From NCBI GenBank assembly GCA_902729315.2, contig LR746265.1, positions 5,560,892 through 5,624,891 of the forward strand: a DNA stretch of 64,000 nucleotides. The letters run 5' to 3'. Positions 26,381 to 40,163 of this stretch are shown one piece after another. The stretch's first letter is position 1. Every line of letters starts with the position of its first letter. Made by a program: the position numbers and the translations under genes. The DNA is from Spirodela intermedia (taxonomy: Eukaryota; Streptophyta; Magnoliopsida; Alismatales; Araceae). Under the pieces are notes generated by a model. It worked only from the letters and a program-made list of their open reading frames with translations. It was not told the DNA's origin and searched no databases.

Positions 26381-28651
26381 TCTAAACTAGTAGCATAAAG
26401 TCAGCTTGAATATTTCAAGTAATCAAAGAAGATGAGAGAACAAATGTATGTTTTAATACTTTAACATGAAGATGTGAAAACATTATTTTGGAGTGTTGAT
26501 TGATCATCACTAGAGGCATAAAAATGGTAATATTTAAATATGGAGTTTTCTTTTCTAGATTCTTGAGTGTTTAATGGTCAAAAAATAGCTACAAACACTC
26601 TATGAACCAATAAATTGTCCTCTCAACACATAATCTAGTTTAACCCAATAAATTGGTTTCAAACAATATAAATCTTACAAATGATAAGTCTAAAAAAAAT
26701 TCAATGTCTTTTTTAAATGCTAAAATGGAATAGTCTCTGTGTATTTGAGGACCATGAAAGTAAGTAAATGTTTTAGTAATGTAAAACTATCAATTTATAT
26801 CATTTTATGTATTTCAGTATGTTGTATTGAAGCATATTCTTGCCAAATGAGTTGACTCACTTCCTGAGTTATTCATAATGTGAAGTATTTGTCAAATGAG
26901 TTGAACAAGTTGGCTCAGAAAATTATAACTTAGCCATTATGAGTATCATTATCTGTTGAGTCTATCACTAGGCTAAAGACAAACTTTATCTAAGAGTTAA
27001 TAATAATAATAACTTAATAAATTAAATAATTTTGGCAGCATAAATTATTACTTTAGTCACCTATGTATTTTGTCAACATTAAAACTATAAAAGCTCTAGG
27101 CAGCCACCACTATTGATGTCTTAACATCCGTATCTTTCATCTTCTTGCACTGAAGAATCCAAGAAGTGAATGCAAAATAAGCTTTTCCATATCTACCTTT
27201 TGAAAAAGAGAGTCTTAACAAAGCATGATATCTTTCTTTCCAGTTGACTTTAAACAAATATTGTTGACTATGGTGTCTTAGGTGCTAATGAGAGCTTCCA
27301 AATGTAGTTCATTCTTTGGTCAATTGACCAATGATTCTTTCTAGGCTTAAATTGAGCCCTTTGAGGCCAAGGCCATGCCTCAAGACAAGAGGCTCAGTGA
27401 TTGTTTCAAGTTCTAAGGAAGATATCAATTGAAAAAATTGATGTGTACAATTTCCAATTGAAAAATTTGAACCTTTTTCAAGATCACGTATTCAATAGTC
27501 AAGAGATAAGAAGTCCAATGCAAACAAGGGAAGATAAAAAATTTAGTTCATTTTTGTAAGAAGGGTGAATAATTTCATTTTAAGGAAAAAATAACCTATT
27601 TTGATTTGAAAATAATACTACTTTATTTTTTTCTGGTTTTTAATAATATTATGATTTGAAAAAATTGGTATGCACATAGTTTCCAATTGAAAATATTGTG
27701 TCTTTTGCAAGATCAAGTATTTAATAGTCACAGGACAAAAAATCTCGATGCAAATAAGAAGGGAGGGTAAACTTTTTAGTTCATTTTTGTTAAAAGGGTG
27801 GATAATTTTGTTTTAAGGAAAAAATAACCTATTTTGATTTGAAAAAAAAATCTAGTTTTTATTTTATGGTTTTTAATAAAAAGGACTTTCTAGCTGTGAT
27901 ACTGTTCAAGTGATGTGGCGAACTAGTAAAAACGAGGAAGATATCATAATTTTGTGAACATTATAAAATCCCTCGTGTGGTTGGCGTGGAGTAGGCGGGA
28001 TGTGAGGATCTCGACCGTTGGGACCACCGCGGGGAGATTCTTTCATCGACCTTTGCTTTCTTATTGGGCCGCCGAAGCAGCTCACTCTCGCTCTTGGAGA
28101 AGATTATTAGGGGTCCCACCAGGCGTCGCTCTCCTTCCCCCACTGCGCCGCCACTAGCACAAGCAGTCGCCCTCTCGCTGTAACGCCGCCTTCGTCTCCG
28201 CCGCGGCGGCGCTCTGGCGGTAGTCATCTCCCGGCTCCTTCCTACGGTGAGAATCTCACCCGATGCTGTCCATGCCTATCACCCCCGCCGCCGCCCCTTC
28301 TGGGTGGGTCAAGTTTCTCCCGTTTTCCTGGGCTCTTCCTCCCCCCTACTTCAGGAGAGATGAGGATCTTGTCTTGGGATTCTCCGTGGTTTTGCTCTGA
28401 CTCTGGGGGTTCGGCATTTATCCCATCGCCTTCTGCCATTCTTCGTCTGCGACCTCACTTCCAACATGCGAGTCTTCCTCCTCCATTCTCACCCATTGCT
28501 GGCTCCATCCCCGTCGTTCCATTCATGTGGGGAATAGAGAGAGCCCTTTTCGAAGATGAAATATCGGGCAGTTACCTGTTCTGAGCGTGCTTCGGCTGGC
28601 TCAGCGTCTTCTTGTTTTCCTTCTGTGCCAGGCTTCCAAGAGTCAACCGCC
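26381..28651. other. AT-rich spacer and ATCase upstream region
   Basis: 26381-27420 shows nothing recognisable. 27421-27886 is a two-copy tandem duplication. From about 27960 the sequence turns GC-rich and includes the aspartate carbamoyltransferase 5' UTR. A leader intron is likely from donor CTACG|GTGAGA at 28247 to the acceptor ending at 28631, which would remove the in-frame upstream ATG at 28556. Confidence 0.5.
27421..27886. repeat. Two-copy tandem duplication (about 232-bp unit)
   Basis: Units 27421-27651 and 27652-27886 share long blocks, including TTTCCAATTGAAAA, CAAGATCA, TTTAGTTCATTTTTGT and AAGGAAAAAATAACCTATTT. They differ by substitutions and small indels. The second ends about 770 bp before the aspartate carbamoyltransferase ATG. 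Confidence 0.85.
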
Positions 28652-30631
<1,980 letters not shown>

Positions 30632-30941
30632 AGACCCTCCATTGTTGGTCTCCAATTCTCAGGCAGTGGACGGCGGGTGGCGATTTCTGTTCTCACCGAT
30701 TTCGCTGGCCAGAATCATCCATTGTTTTGTCCTTGAAGGATATTGTTACTCGTCATTTGAACAGATAAATCATCATTTGACCATGGTTTAAGCAGTCATC
30801 TCAGGGAAAAGAGGGAGAGCTTCACATCAGACGCCTTATTTGTCATGTATAGCCTGCTGACACATTGCTGGAAAATATGATGCCAATGCTGGAAAGCTCA
30901 CTTTCTCCCTGGGATGAGGAATGGAGCATGCGGGGAGCCGG
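30632..30941. other. Convergent 3' spacer between PYRB and the photolyase-hydrolase gene
   Basis: Only 310 bp separate the two stop codons, so the 3' UTRs of the two genes probably overlap. Nothing else is recognised. Confidence 0.6.
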
Positions 30942-33900
30942 CTAGGGGTTGCCCACAGGAGATGAGATGACTGTCGCTGCAGCTGTCCACTCGCTTAAGA
31001 TTGAATTCACCAACTTGGGCTGCTCGTCATGAGGACAGTGGCCTGGAGGTGGGGGGCGATGTGATTAGCATCATGAAAATGGCCAAAGAATGGGGCTCTA
31101 AGTCGGAATAATTGTGGGGCCAAACTCAGCTTATTAATACCGTATCTAGGTAGTGTTTCTCATCAGTGCCAAGATCAAACATAGATAACCAAAAGCAGGT
31201 GAAATGGGATGAATCGGTGAATTTGAAAATTACGGCTGGCATTGTGAAAACACCGGAATTTCTTGATGTATTTCTAAAAATGCAAAGTGATGGTGATGAT
31301 GACGACGATAATAATTATTATTATTAATAAAATTACCTGCATCTAGTTCACGAATGATGACTCCATCGCAGTGCTCCCTGAGCATGGCCAATCTCACCTT
31401 GGCCTTGGATAGAGGATCTTTAATTCCCTGGTAAGAGAGAGAAAAAGGCTTTTAGGGGAAATAATGAGCCGGTACTCTGTGACGAGGTAGAAGTGGAAAT
31501 TTGTGAGCTGTACCTGGATAATTAAAACCTTCCCATCGAATGATTCCAATAGATAGTTGAGAGGAATCCCCAGATTGAAACTAAAGATGCTCTCCAGGAC
31601 AACGAGCACGCCAGGGTCCTCTGACTACCGCATATGTAAGGGAATAAATGCACCAGACATGTAACGGAACGAGGTATAATCGAACAAGCCGTTTTCCAGT
31701 TTAGTGGGCTGGTTATCTCAGACAAGCTGCATGGTTTCCATAATAAAATCTGCGAAAAAGGATACTGCTCTCAGCATTTCTTCCACGAGTGACTTGTCTG
31801 CTCGCATTGGACTCTACAAGACGAATAATAGAAAAAAATCAGTGAGGAAAATGGGGTGGTGGAGATTCGGGATATCAAGGGGGAGGATCAAATTTCTAGT
31901 ATCCAAATCCTCTCATACGGTTGGATAGAAGTTCTTCAGTATATTTTCAGCTCTAAGCTTCAGGTACGCCAGCAGGAGCCGAGAACCTATCCATGCAAAG
32001 CCAGATGGTCCTGTCTGAAAAGGCATACAAATATGGTTTCAACATTGAGGAAGAGGATACCCTTACCTAGAAGATAATGAACAAAAGAGACGGGGAAATT
32101 CCGAGAAATATCTTGTGTTTATGTATATCATATGGCTCCAATAATATATAAAAAAAGGACGAGGAGTGAATAAATTTACATATTACGAGCTGCTACCCGA
32201 GCATGCTGGAAAGAGCAAACATGGAAAGGGTATGATCATTAGATGGTAAGCGAGTGAATTAGGCAGTTGCGTCTGAGCATCTGCATTCTGAAAAGAGAAG
32301 GGAGTATGGTCATTGGCTGGAGGGTCCCCCTTAGCCCTTTAGCCATCGGCGAGCTGGAACCTTGACAATCGCTGACGGACTTCAAAGCCATGCTCCAAAT
32401 CATCAAAAAAAATGAAAACAAATATTCAGTGGCGAGGAAAGCGATTGACCTCGTGGTACATACGACTTTGAGACTCAGCCTCAGTCAGTTGTCAAAATAG
32501 ATGTCAAGGTAGAAGAAAAAGCGTCCTGAAAATTTATCAACCAGAAAAATCCGGAGGAAATTATAGAAAAATAATAATCCGGATAGCTATCGTTTCCTTG
32601 GCATGGTAGCATTTTTTCGAAACGTCTCGCTTCAGTTTTCATGTACGTCTCAAAACCACCATCAAAACAGACCTGTCAACGTCCATTCAACCACGATTTC
32701 TAACGGAATGCAGCGATGAGATCGTCAACTTCAGATCCAAAAAGGAGACAGCATCTCCATTTCCAAGTTTCATGCCAAATTTTCGTGCAATTATTTCTTA
32801 AACGACTTCATGGTAAAAATGCATTCATGTTGTTTAAGTTATAAAGAAAATGGGATTACTTTCATGTATAATCATTGGCAATTTCAGTTATGTTCTGTGA
32901 ATTAATGGAAAGACTAATTGCTTTAACTCAGCAATGGTAATACTGGGCATCGAACAGTGTGTAAATTCATGAAGAATTTAGAATTACGTTTGAAGCGAGT
33001 ATGGCACATCTTCTGTTCATTGATTCCCTCTTCTTTATGCACCATATTGAGGTTCCAAGCAAAGTATAGGGAAATAAAATGTCTAAATTGAGCGCATATT
33101 TACGACTTGTACAAGTTTCTCCCCTCCATAAAGTTTTCAAGACTAAACTGAGAAATAAGTAGATGGCTGGAAACATGTTAATGAGCATATCTGGGTGAGA
33201 ATGAAAAAACAGTTCATATTGGCATATGTAACTCAAATAAAGAAATTGGTATTCAAGGCAGAAATTAACTTCTCTCACGTCTGTTAGCGAGACCGAAGAA
33301 TATCCTGGAATAACAGAACCTGCTGTGTTCATAAGAACCACCGTCTTAGCGAGATCAGGCCACAGGCCAGCAACCAAAGCAACGAAATAACCTGGGGGAA
33401 ACCACAAGGCATTAAAAATGGACGGTAAAATTTTGATATAAAATTCATTAATTCAAATGACGAATGTGCCACATACCGCCGATTGAGTTACCAACAATAT
33501 GGACAGGCTCTCCAATAACATCAACAATGAAATCTCTCAGCAACTCCGCCCACAGGAGTTCTGTATACCTAACATTTGGCTTCTCCGATCTACCAAATCC
33601 TAAAAGTGTAATTGCCCAAACTCTATGCCCATCATCAGCTATCGCAGAAATGTTGTCACGGTAATGCTCTGAAAATGCACCAAATCCATGTACTAGGAGA
33701 ACTGCAGGACCCTCCTTCCCGACAACTGTGTACTGAAGCAGGAAAAGTTATGGAATGAATGGTGTATGTTGGGTTGTTATGAACCGAAGTATTGAGAATG
33801 AAATGCTTTTCTAGAAATCCAAACCAAATTTTACGTTTCATGTGATAAATTTTGATTGGATACAAATTTGTGTGTCCGCGTTACACTAGTGTTCTCAAGA

Positions 33901-36900
33901 CAGAAACAACGTCCTCGCAAGAGATAGAGTACACTGCCATCAGGTTATTGCTATTCAATCTTGAGTCTGAGGTTGATGCCTCATGGAAAGCTATATTTAT
34001 ATTATCAGCTATTATCTAGTTGGGACTTCATTTCCCGTTCTTCAATGCATAATTTCAACAAGAAGCTTCAAGTGTGACATAAACCAATTAAACGTTTTAA
34101 GAAAGTTTCACGTGTGCGGGAAAACAGTGAACTTAAAAAAATCTAATACTTATTTTTAACGTACATGGAATTTCAGGTGCACACGGTGCGTTTCATCTTT
34201 CCTCTGTATTGTCCAAAGACAAGAGACGCCTGTATATGATATATGATATAACAAATCCATGAAAAATTCTCCATCAGATACTAGCCCTAAGGCATGAGAT
34301 AAGTCAAATGCTATATGCCATGGGATAATGGAGATGGATCTGATATTTGCCTCACTAAAAAATTTCGAAAAAGATGAACTTGCTATTTTAGTTAAATGGA
34401 CATCTATTGCTGTCAGTCCATGAACTTCGCAACCAACTAGGCAACATCAATACTCTGTTCAGAAATGATCAACTCCAAAGATCAACCAGCTCTCTGATAC
34501 TCACCATCCATAAATAGTCGTCTTTTTAGTAAAGTATGGTAGAAACTTTGTATTTACGACCAGTGACAGAGTGTTTGTGTGAGATACAACAGGACATGGT
34601 AAAAGATAAGCTTTGCCACCAGTTAGAACCGTGAATTAAATGCGTGAGGATTCAGCAACATGGGCATCCATACATTTAAATCCACATAAAAGATAGAGAT
34701 AGAAACATATACTGGTTAATAAGAAATTATGCTACTTAGTCGCGTGGAGCAGTACCTGAATCAAGTAACCATTCCAACTCCATATTCGAACAGGATAACT
34801 ACCTTCTTCATATACTTGGCTTTTTAAAGCAAGAAGCCAATACCACTGCTCCAAAGAAAAAGAAAAAAAACTGATATAAGTTTGGTAGCAAGAAAGAAAC
34901 GTAAGTTGTCAAGTGCCTAACGTCAGAATTGAAACAAAGGTAATTATACGTAAATAACCAAACGTAAACTGGGAAAATAAATATTTTCCCGCTATTACCT
35001 CCATTGATATGGCTGCATTGACTGCAGCTGCAACTGTAAAAACGGAATACCCAAATGGAGATAAGAAGCCTGCATTACGCTCTTTTTCATATTTTATAGC
35101 TTCATAATGAACTCTCCTTCTTGACACAACACCAAGATAAAGCACAGCACCAAACAGCATGCCAAATGATGCTCCTACTCTATTTTCAGTATATCGTAAT
35201 TTCTCATGCACCCTTGACAAAACAAAACAAAAATTACTTAAGTTATAGTTACATTCAAAGACAAAACTCCAGTGATATGGCTGATACGAAAACGATGTAA
35301 ATGATTAGAACTCTTCATTTGGATAACATGCAGGTGTTAAAATGGTTGATAGCATAAAAAAATCTTAAAAACTATCGATCATCGTTAACTGGTCGACAGG
35401 ATTTCACAGCTCATGTTAAATCTTTTGAAATCTAAGCTAGATACCAACCAACTTGTAGAGTGGTAACGGTACATCTCCTCTTCCGCATGTGCACAATGCT
35501 CCCCAAAAAAAAACTTCAAAGGAAAAAATGAAAATCGTCTTAAACTAATGCTTAAAGAGAGCTTCAACAACAATGATGAATTTGTCATCCTACAGCAAGG
35601 AGACACTTCAGTCCTGTTATACTGAATTCAACGAAACAGTGAACAACTGAAATGTAGCAATGAATTCCTTGATTAAGAGTGAGATTCTAGAAATGGGGTT
35701 GCTTAGTGGATAGAATGTCCACTCAGAGGTCGTTTCCTTATTTTTACACTATTTAATCCATATTACCTTTCTCTCCTACTCAAATAACACTTCCTCGTTT
35801 TTCTTATAAGGTACTCAAACATGGCCAGTTTAAATGAAATATCTTGGCTAAGTTTTGTCTAATACGTGGGATAAAAAATCAAACAGGTGATAAATATGCC
35901 AACAATCATTCACCAGCTACCATTAAGTACACATAATAGACACCTTGTTTGCTTTGTCTGACTAGGTCTCTGTTTGCATCCAGTATACTTCACTAATAAA
36001 GCTGGTTTTAAGGAAAGAATGACCTTCATTTTCTTTTCACATATTAATCGTTTGCGCTCAACAAAGACAACGTAAGGATTATGTCAACAGAAAAAATCCG
36101 AACAAAAGGAAAATATGGCTAAGTAGAACGAATTGAGTAATAATAAATCGCCAAATTAACTGTTGCCTACGTACTCTTGCCAATCATCCCTTGCTGTTCC
36201 TTCCAGATATCTTAAATAAGCTGCCAAAGCATTCAAGACAACATCTGTGCCACCTTTCACTATGTTACTCTTCCTAGATATAAAAACGGAATTTTCCGTC
36301 TTCCTTTTTTGGAGAACGTTATTAGGTGAAGATGTGCCTTCGCTTTCTCCAGAGTATGATTTTCCAAGGTCTTCGATTACAGGCGAAAGCTCCTGAGCTT
36401 GATTGTCCTTCCCTCGATTTAAAATGTACGCGGCGGGCGTTCTCTTGAGAGAAGTCCAGCTTTCGTCCAACAAGGAACCATTGCGACGCAGGTACTCTTT
36501 GAGATTATCAAATGTAGGTAAATCACCTGAAGGGTTAGACCAAGCAAGAAATAAAAAGTGTTTCCCGATTAAACAAGGGACATAAGAACGAATGGGAACA
36601 TGATTTAATTTTTTTATTAATTTTAGATTTTACCTCTCTCCAACTCTATACCCAGGGCAGGCAATTTTGGAGGTGGAACCGGTTTAATTGTAGGAATCTT
36701 CAGTTTTTGAAAGTCGCGGTAGGAAGTAGGAAGTTCTTTGAGGCTCTAAACATTCAAATAACCTTTAGATTGTACAAAAATAATGACATCTGATTTTAAT
36801 AACATTAAATTACCTCAATGTCATATAACGGGGTATCCCATGAGTAAAACTCAGGGCTTCCCCACGAAAATAATGTGGCGGCTAAAGATGATTTCACAAG

Positions 36901-37996
36901 ACCGGTCACACTTCGAAAGTTATATTCCACCTCCTCTTCTGCAAATATGTGGGTAGCTTTTACCTGTTACAGTCCAAAAATCCAAATTGTATCACGGACT
37001 TCCATGATAGAATCGACATGAACCGATAGATTAAAAGTTAAAAACCTGATTTGCAACTTTAATAATTTCATCCTCTACATCTCCAAAAGCAACAAGTAAA
37101 TCGGATCCTTGATCCCTCAATGCTTTCCGTAAGTCTTCTAAAGAAAAGAGAAGCAGTTCCAGTATATCATCAGCAAAGCCTGCATGGGATGATATTATAA
37201 AAATAACATAAATGTATTTCTATTTATCCAAACAGAAATTTTTGTGTACAAAATTTAGTATTTTTTTTTCTTTTTTCTGAAGGAATGCTTGTCAGGTAGT
37301 TTGACAAATAAGTGAGGTATTTTCCAGAACAGCCGAATTAGATGACATGCCCACAGGCATGTATAATTGACATAGAAATTATAGATAGACCATGTCTATG
37401 ATTTATAGGATAAAGTTCTTTAGGTAAAAATTACTGCTGGTTGAGAATCTTCTTTTTTTTTAACCGAACAACATTCCCACTTAATGCTCATTTTCTACCG
37501 AATTGGCGCCTCATGTATTTTTTCGGCCCATCCTTAAATTTCTCGATAATCGTATCTACCACCGCTACATTGTCTTCAAGTACTACATACTTAGGGATTT
37601 GTCTTCAGACATACGCAATCAACTCATCGACAGGCTTCCGCCCGGTGAGTACGATGCTCGCGCTTCGAGTCTATTCATCAGCGATCACAAAAAACTCACG
37701 CGAGCCTTAGGATGTCGGAAAAACTCACAGCACAAGATTCGGGGATCGAACACGTAGATAGGAACGACCACACGATGCCGAGACGCCGCCATGACCAGGC
37801 CAGGGTGGTCGTCTACGCGGAGGTCGCGCTTGAACCACACCAACGCCGGACCTCCATTCTCCACCGACGCTTCATCGGTCGGCCGCGCACACTTCAGCGA
37901 GAGGCGCCGGTACCGCCTGGAAGAGGAGACCACACGATCCGATATCTGAACCCGGGGGGCAGCAAGGTGACGGTGAGGGCAAGTGAGGAAAGCCAT
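30942..37996 (-). CDS. Photolyase N-terminal domain fused to alpha/beta hydrolase
   Basis: Fourteen exons: 37729..37996, 37046..37179, 36814..36963, 36634..36745, 36175..36526, 34999..35212, 34756..34845, 33477..33732, 33279..33391, 31919..32014, 31766..31813, 31514..31624, 31337..31427 and 30942..31042; 711 residues. Residues 1-48 look like a plastid leader. Residues 50 to about 235 form the photolyase/cryptochrome antenna domain (ALVWFKRDLRVDDHPGLV; LFSLEDLRKALRDQGSDLLV; LFSWGSPEFYSWDTPLYD). The FAD-binding domain is absent. A linker with hydrophobic segments leads to an alpha/beta hydrolase from about 441: HGFG oxyanion loop at 455-458, nucleophile elbow GNSIG with Ser523, probable acid Asp652, and His680 in GHCPHDE. 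This architecture matches an Arabidopsis gene I recall as At4g25290. The substrate is unknown; DNA repair is unlikely without the flavin domain. An in-frame ATG at 38095 would add 33 residues. Exon 10 is the least certain. Confidence 0.9.
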
Positions 37997-38508
37997 GGGA
38001 GGGATTCCACCGAACGCCCCCCCGGCCACGGCAGTTACTCCTGCGAACCCAACCGTCCTTCCTTCGGGATGTTGTTCCTGTGGTGGTCGGCTCATGGCGG
38101 GAAAGGTGACTTTTTGGGAGCGGAGCAGAGAGAAGACGCGGCCCACTTTGACTGTGACCCTGGACCGGTCCAGTTTTTGGTTTCGGCCCACTAAAGAACA
38201 TATAATTCGATTAATCTCGACGACCATATAAATTCGATTTTTATTCGATTAATTGGGGTTTTATTCGATTTTTTTCGACCATGGACAACTTTCGATAGGA
38301 TGGGATGGCTGGGTTCGATCGGACGGTGGGACGAGAGAAGATTTGACCTTAGTGGTAGCCGCCAGTGGTCCTTAAGGGAATCCACGATTCATGCAATCCC
38401 ATCCTGCCAGCAGCAAGAAGTACTCGATAGGGGCGAGCGTGGATTCTTGCGCTTCGATAGTCAGATTTTTTCTCTGCTCTCTGCCGGAGTTGGAACTCTA
38501 GGAAGAGG
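37997..38508. promoter_or_regulatory. Bidirectional promoter, photolyase-hydrolase / P450
   Basis: Head-to-head spacer of 512 bp. It contains GGCCCA (38185) near the minus-strand gene and four direct copies of ATTCGATT at 38205, 38232, 38243 and 38263 within 66 bp. No coding sequence beyond the possible N-terminal extension from ATG 38095. Confidence 0.5.
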
Positions 38509-39453
38509 ATGGCGGAGGGGTTGCTGGAAGTTGCTGGGGATCTCCATAACCCCCCGGAGGAGTTGGGTAAACTTGTTCTCACACTGTTCGTCGTCGTCGC
38601 CGCCGCCGCCGCCGTGATCTGCGTCTTATGGTGGGGAAAGAAGAAGGGGAGAGGGCTCCCACCGGGGCCCATGGGGTTGCCGCTGCTGGGGAGCCTGCCT
38701 TTCTTGCGCCCTGACCTGCACTGCCAATTCGTGGAGCTCGCGGCGCAGTACGGTCCCGTCATGAGCCTCCGCCTCGGCACCAAGCTCTGCGTGGTTGTGA
38801 GCTCCCCCGCCGGCGCAAAGGAGATGCTCAGGGACCGCGACGCCGTTTTCGCCTTCCGGGACGTGCCCGTGTCGGCGGCGGTGATCACCAACGGGGCCCA
38901 GGAGATCGGCTGGAACAATGATCCCGAGAGCTGGCGCTTCCTCCGCAAAGTGACGGTGAGGGAGCTGCTTAGCTCGAGCAGCTTCGACGGGTTCTACGCG
39001 CTGCGCAAACGAGAGGTGCGGCGGGCGGTGCGGGAGCTCTACGAGCGGTGCGGCACGGTGGTGACGGTCGGGGAGGCGTTGTTCCAGACGCTCCTGGACC
39101 TGATGTTGAGCATGCTCTGGGGGAGCACGTTGGAGGGCGAGGAGAGGACCAGGGTGGGGAGGGAGTTCAGGGAGGTGGTCCACAAGATAACAGAGAACCT
39201 GGGCGTCCCCAATGTGTCGGACTTCATACCCGCGTTGGCACCGCTGGATCTGCAGAGGGTGGCGCGGCGAATGAAGAAGCTGGCCATCTGGTGCGATAGC
39301 ATTCTGGACAGGATCATCGACAAACGTGTGAACCTCGGAAAAGGAGAAGGAGCTGGGAAAACCAAGGATTTTCTCCAGGTGCTGTTGGACGTCGTCGACA
39401 AGAAGGAGAGCGAGCTTCCCTTGACCATCGAGCACGTCAAGGGCGTGTTCCTG

Positions 39454-39488
<35 letters not shown>

Positions 39489-40163
39489 ATCTCTCTCTCT
39501 GTCTGTGCCGGCAAACGTGAAACTGCACAGGACATCATCGTGGCGGCGACGGACACGACGACGGGGACGATGGAGTGGGCGATGGCGGAGATGATGGAGA
39601 AACCAGAAGTGATGAGGAAGGTCCAAGAGGAGCTCGACGCCGTCGTAGGAAAGGACGCCGCCGTAGAGGAATCTCATCTTCCGAGGCTTCCCTATCTGGA
39701 CGCCGTCGTGAAGGAGACGCTCCGCCTGCACCCAGCACTCCCTCTCATGGTCCCTCACTCACCCAGTGAGCCATCTGAGTTGGGTGGCTTCCATATCCCC
39801 GTCGGATCGAGGGTTCTGATCAATGCCTGGGCCATCCACCGGGACCCGTCAATCTGGGAAGACCCCTCAGAGTTCAAGCCGGAGAGGTTCCTGACAGGCG
39901 ACGCGAGGTGGGACTATAACGGCAGCAGCAACGGCTTCCGCTACATTCCTTTCGGATCGGGAAGAAGATCCTGCGTGGGGATTCTCATGGCGGAGAGGAT
40001 GAGCATGTTCCTGCTGGCGACATTGCTGCACTCCTACGACTGGAAACTTCCAGCCGGGGATCAGATTGACTTAACGGAGAGTATCGGCATAGTCCTCAAG
40101 ATGGCCAAGCCGTTAACCGCGATTCCTTCGCCTAGATTGTCTAACCTCGACCTCTACTCGTGA
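38509..40163 (+). CDS. Cytochrome P450, CYP706-like
   Basis: Haem monooxygenase of the plant A-type clan, anchored in the ER membrane. Exons 38509..39453 and 39531..40163 give 525 residues with one phase-0 intron of only 77 bp. Features: N-terminal membrane anchor about 21-42, proline hinge PPGP at 51-54, I-helix AATDTT at 320-325 (oxygen-binding Thr), ExxR in KETLR at 377-380, PERF about 432-435, and haem loop FGSGRRSCVG with the Cys ligand at 463. Sequence around SAAVITNGAQEI, EWAMAEMMEKPEVMRK and the C-terminal IVLKMAKPLTAIPSPRLS resembles CYP706 enzymes, some of which act on flavonoids or terpenoids; substrate here is unknown. The intron is mostly (CT)n, which doubles as its polypyrimidine tract. 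The gene is GC-rich compared with flanking DNA. Confidence 0.93.
39458..39502. repeat. (CT)n microsatellite inside the P450 intron
   Basis: CT run at 39458-39484 with imperfect continuation to about 39502. It makes up more than half of the 77-bp intron. Confidence 0.93.

Noticed and set aside
28556-28651. Upstream in-frame ATG for aspartate carbamoyltransferase
   Set aside because: Falls in a probable 5' leader intron (donor 28247, acceptor 28631).
38626-39528. 300-codon minus-strand open frame
   Set aside because: Antisense to P450 exon 1 and its CT-rich intron; no recognisable motifs.
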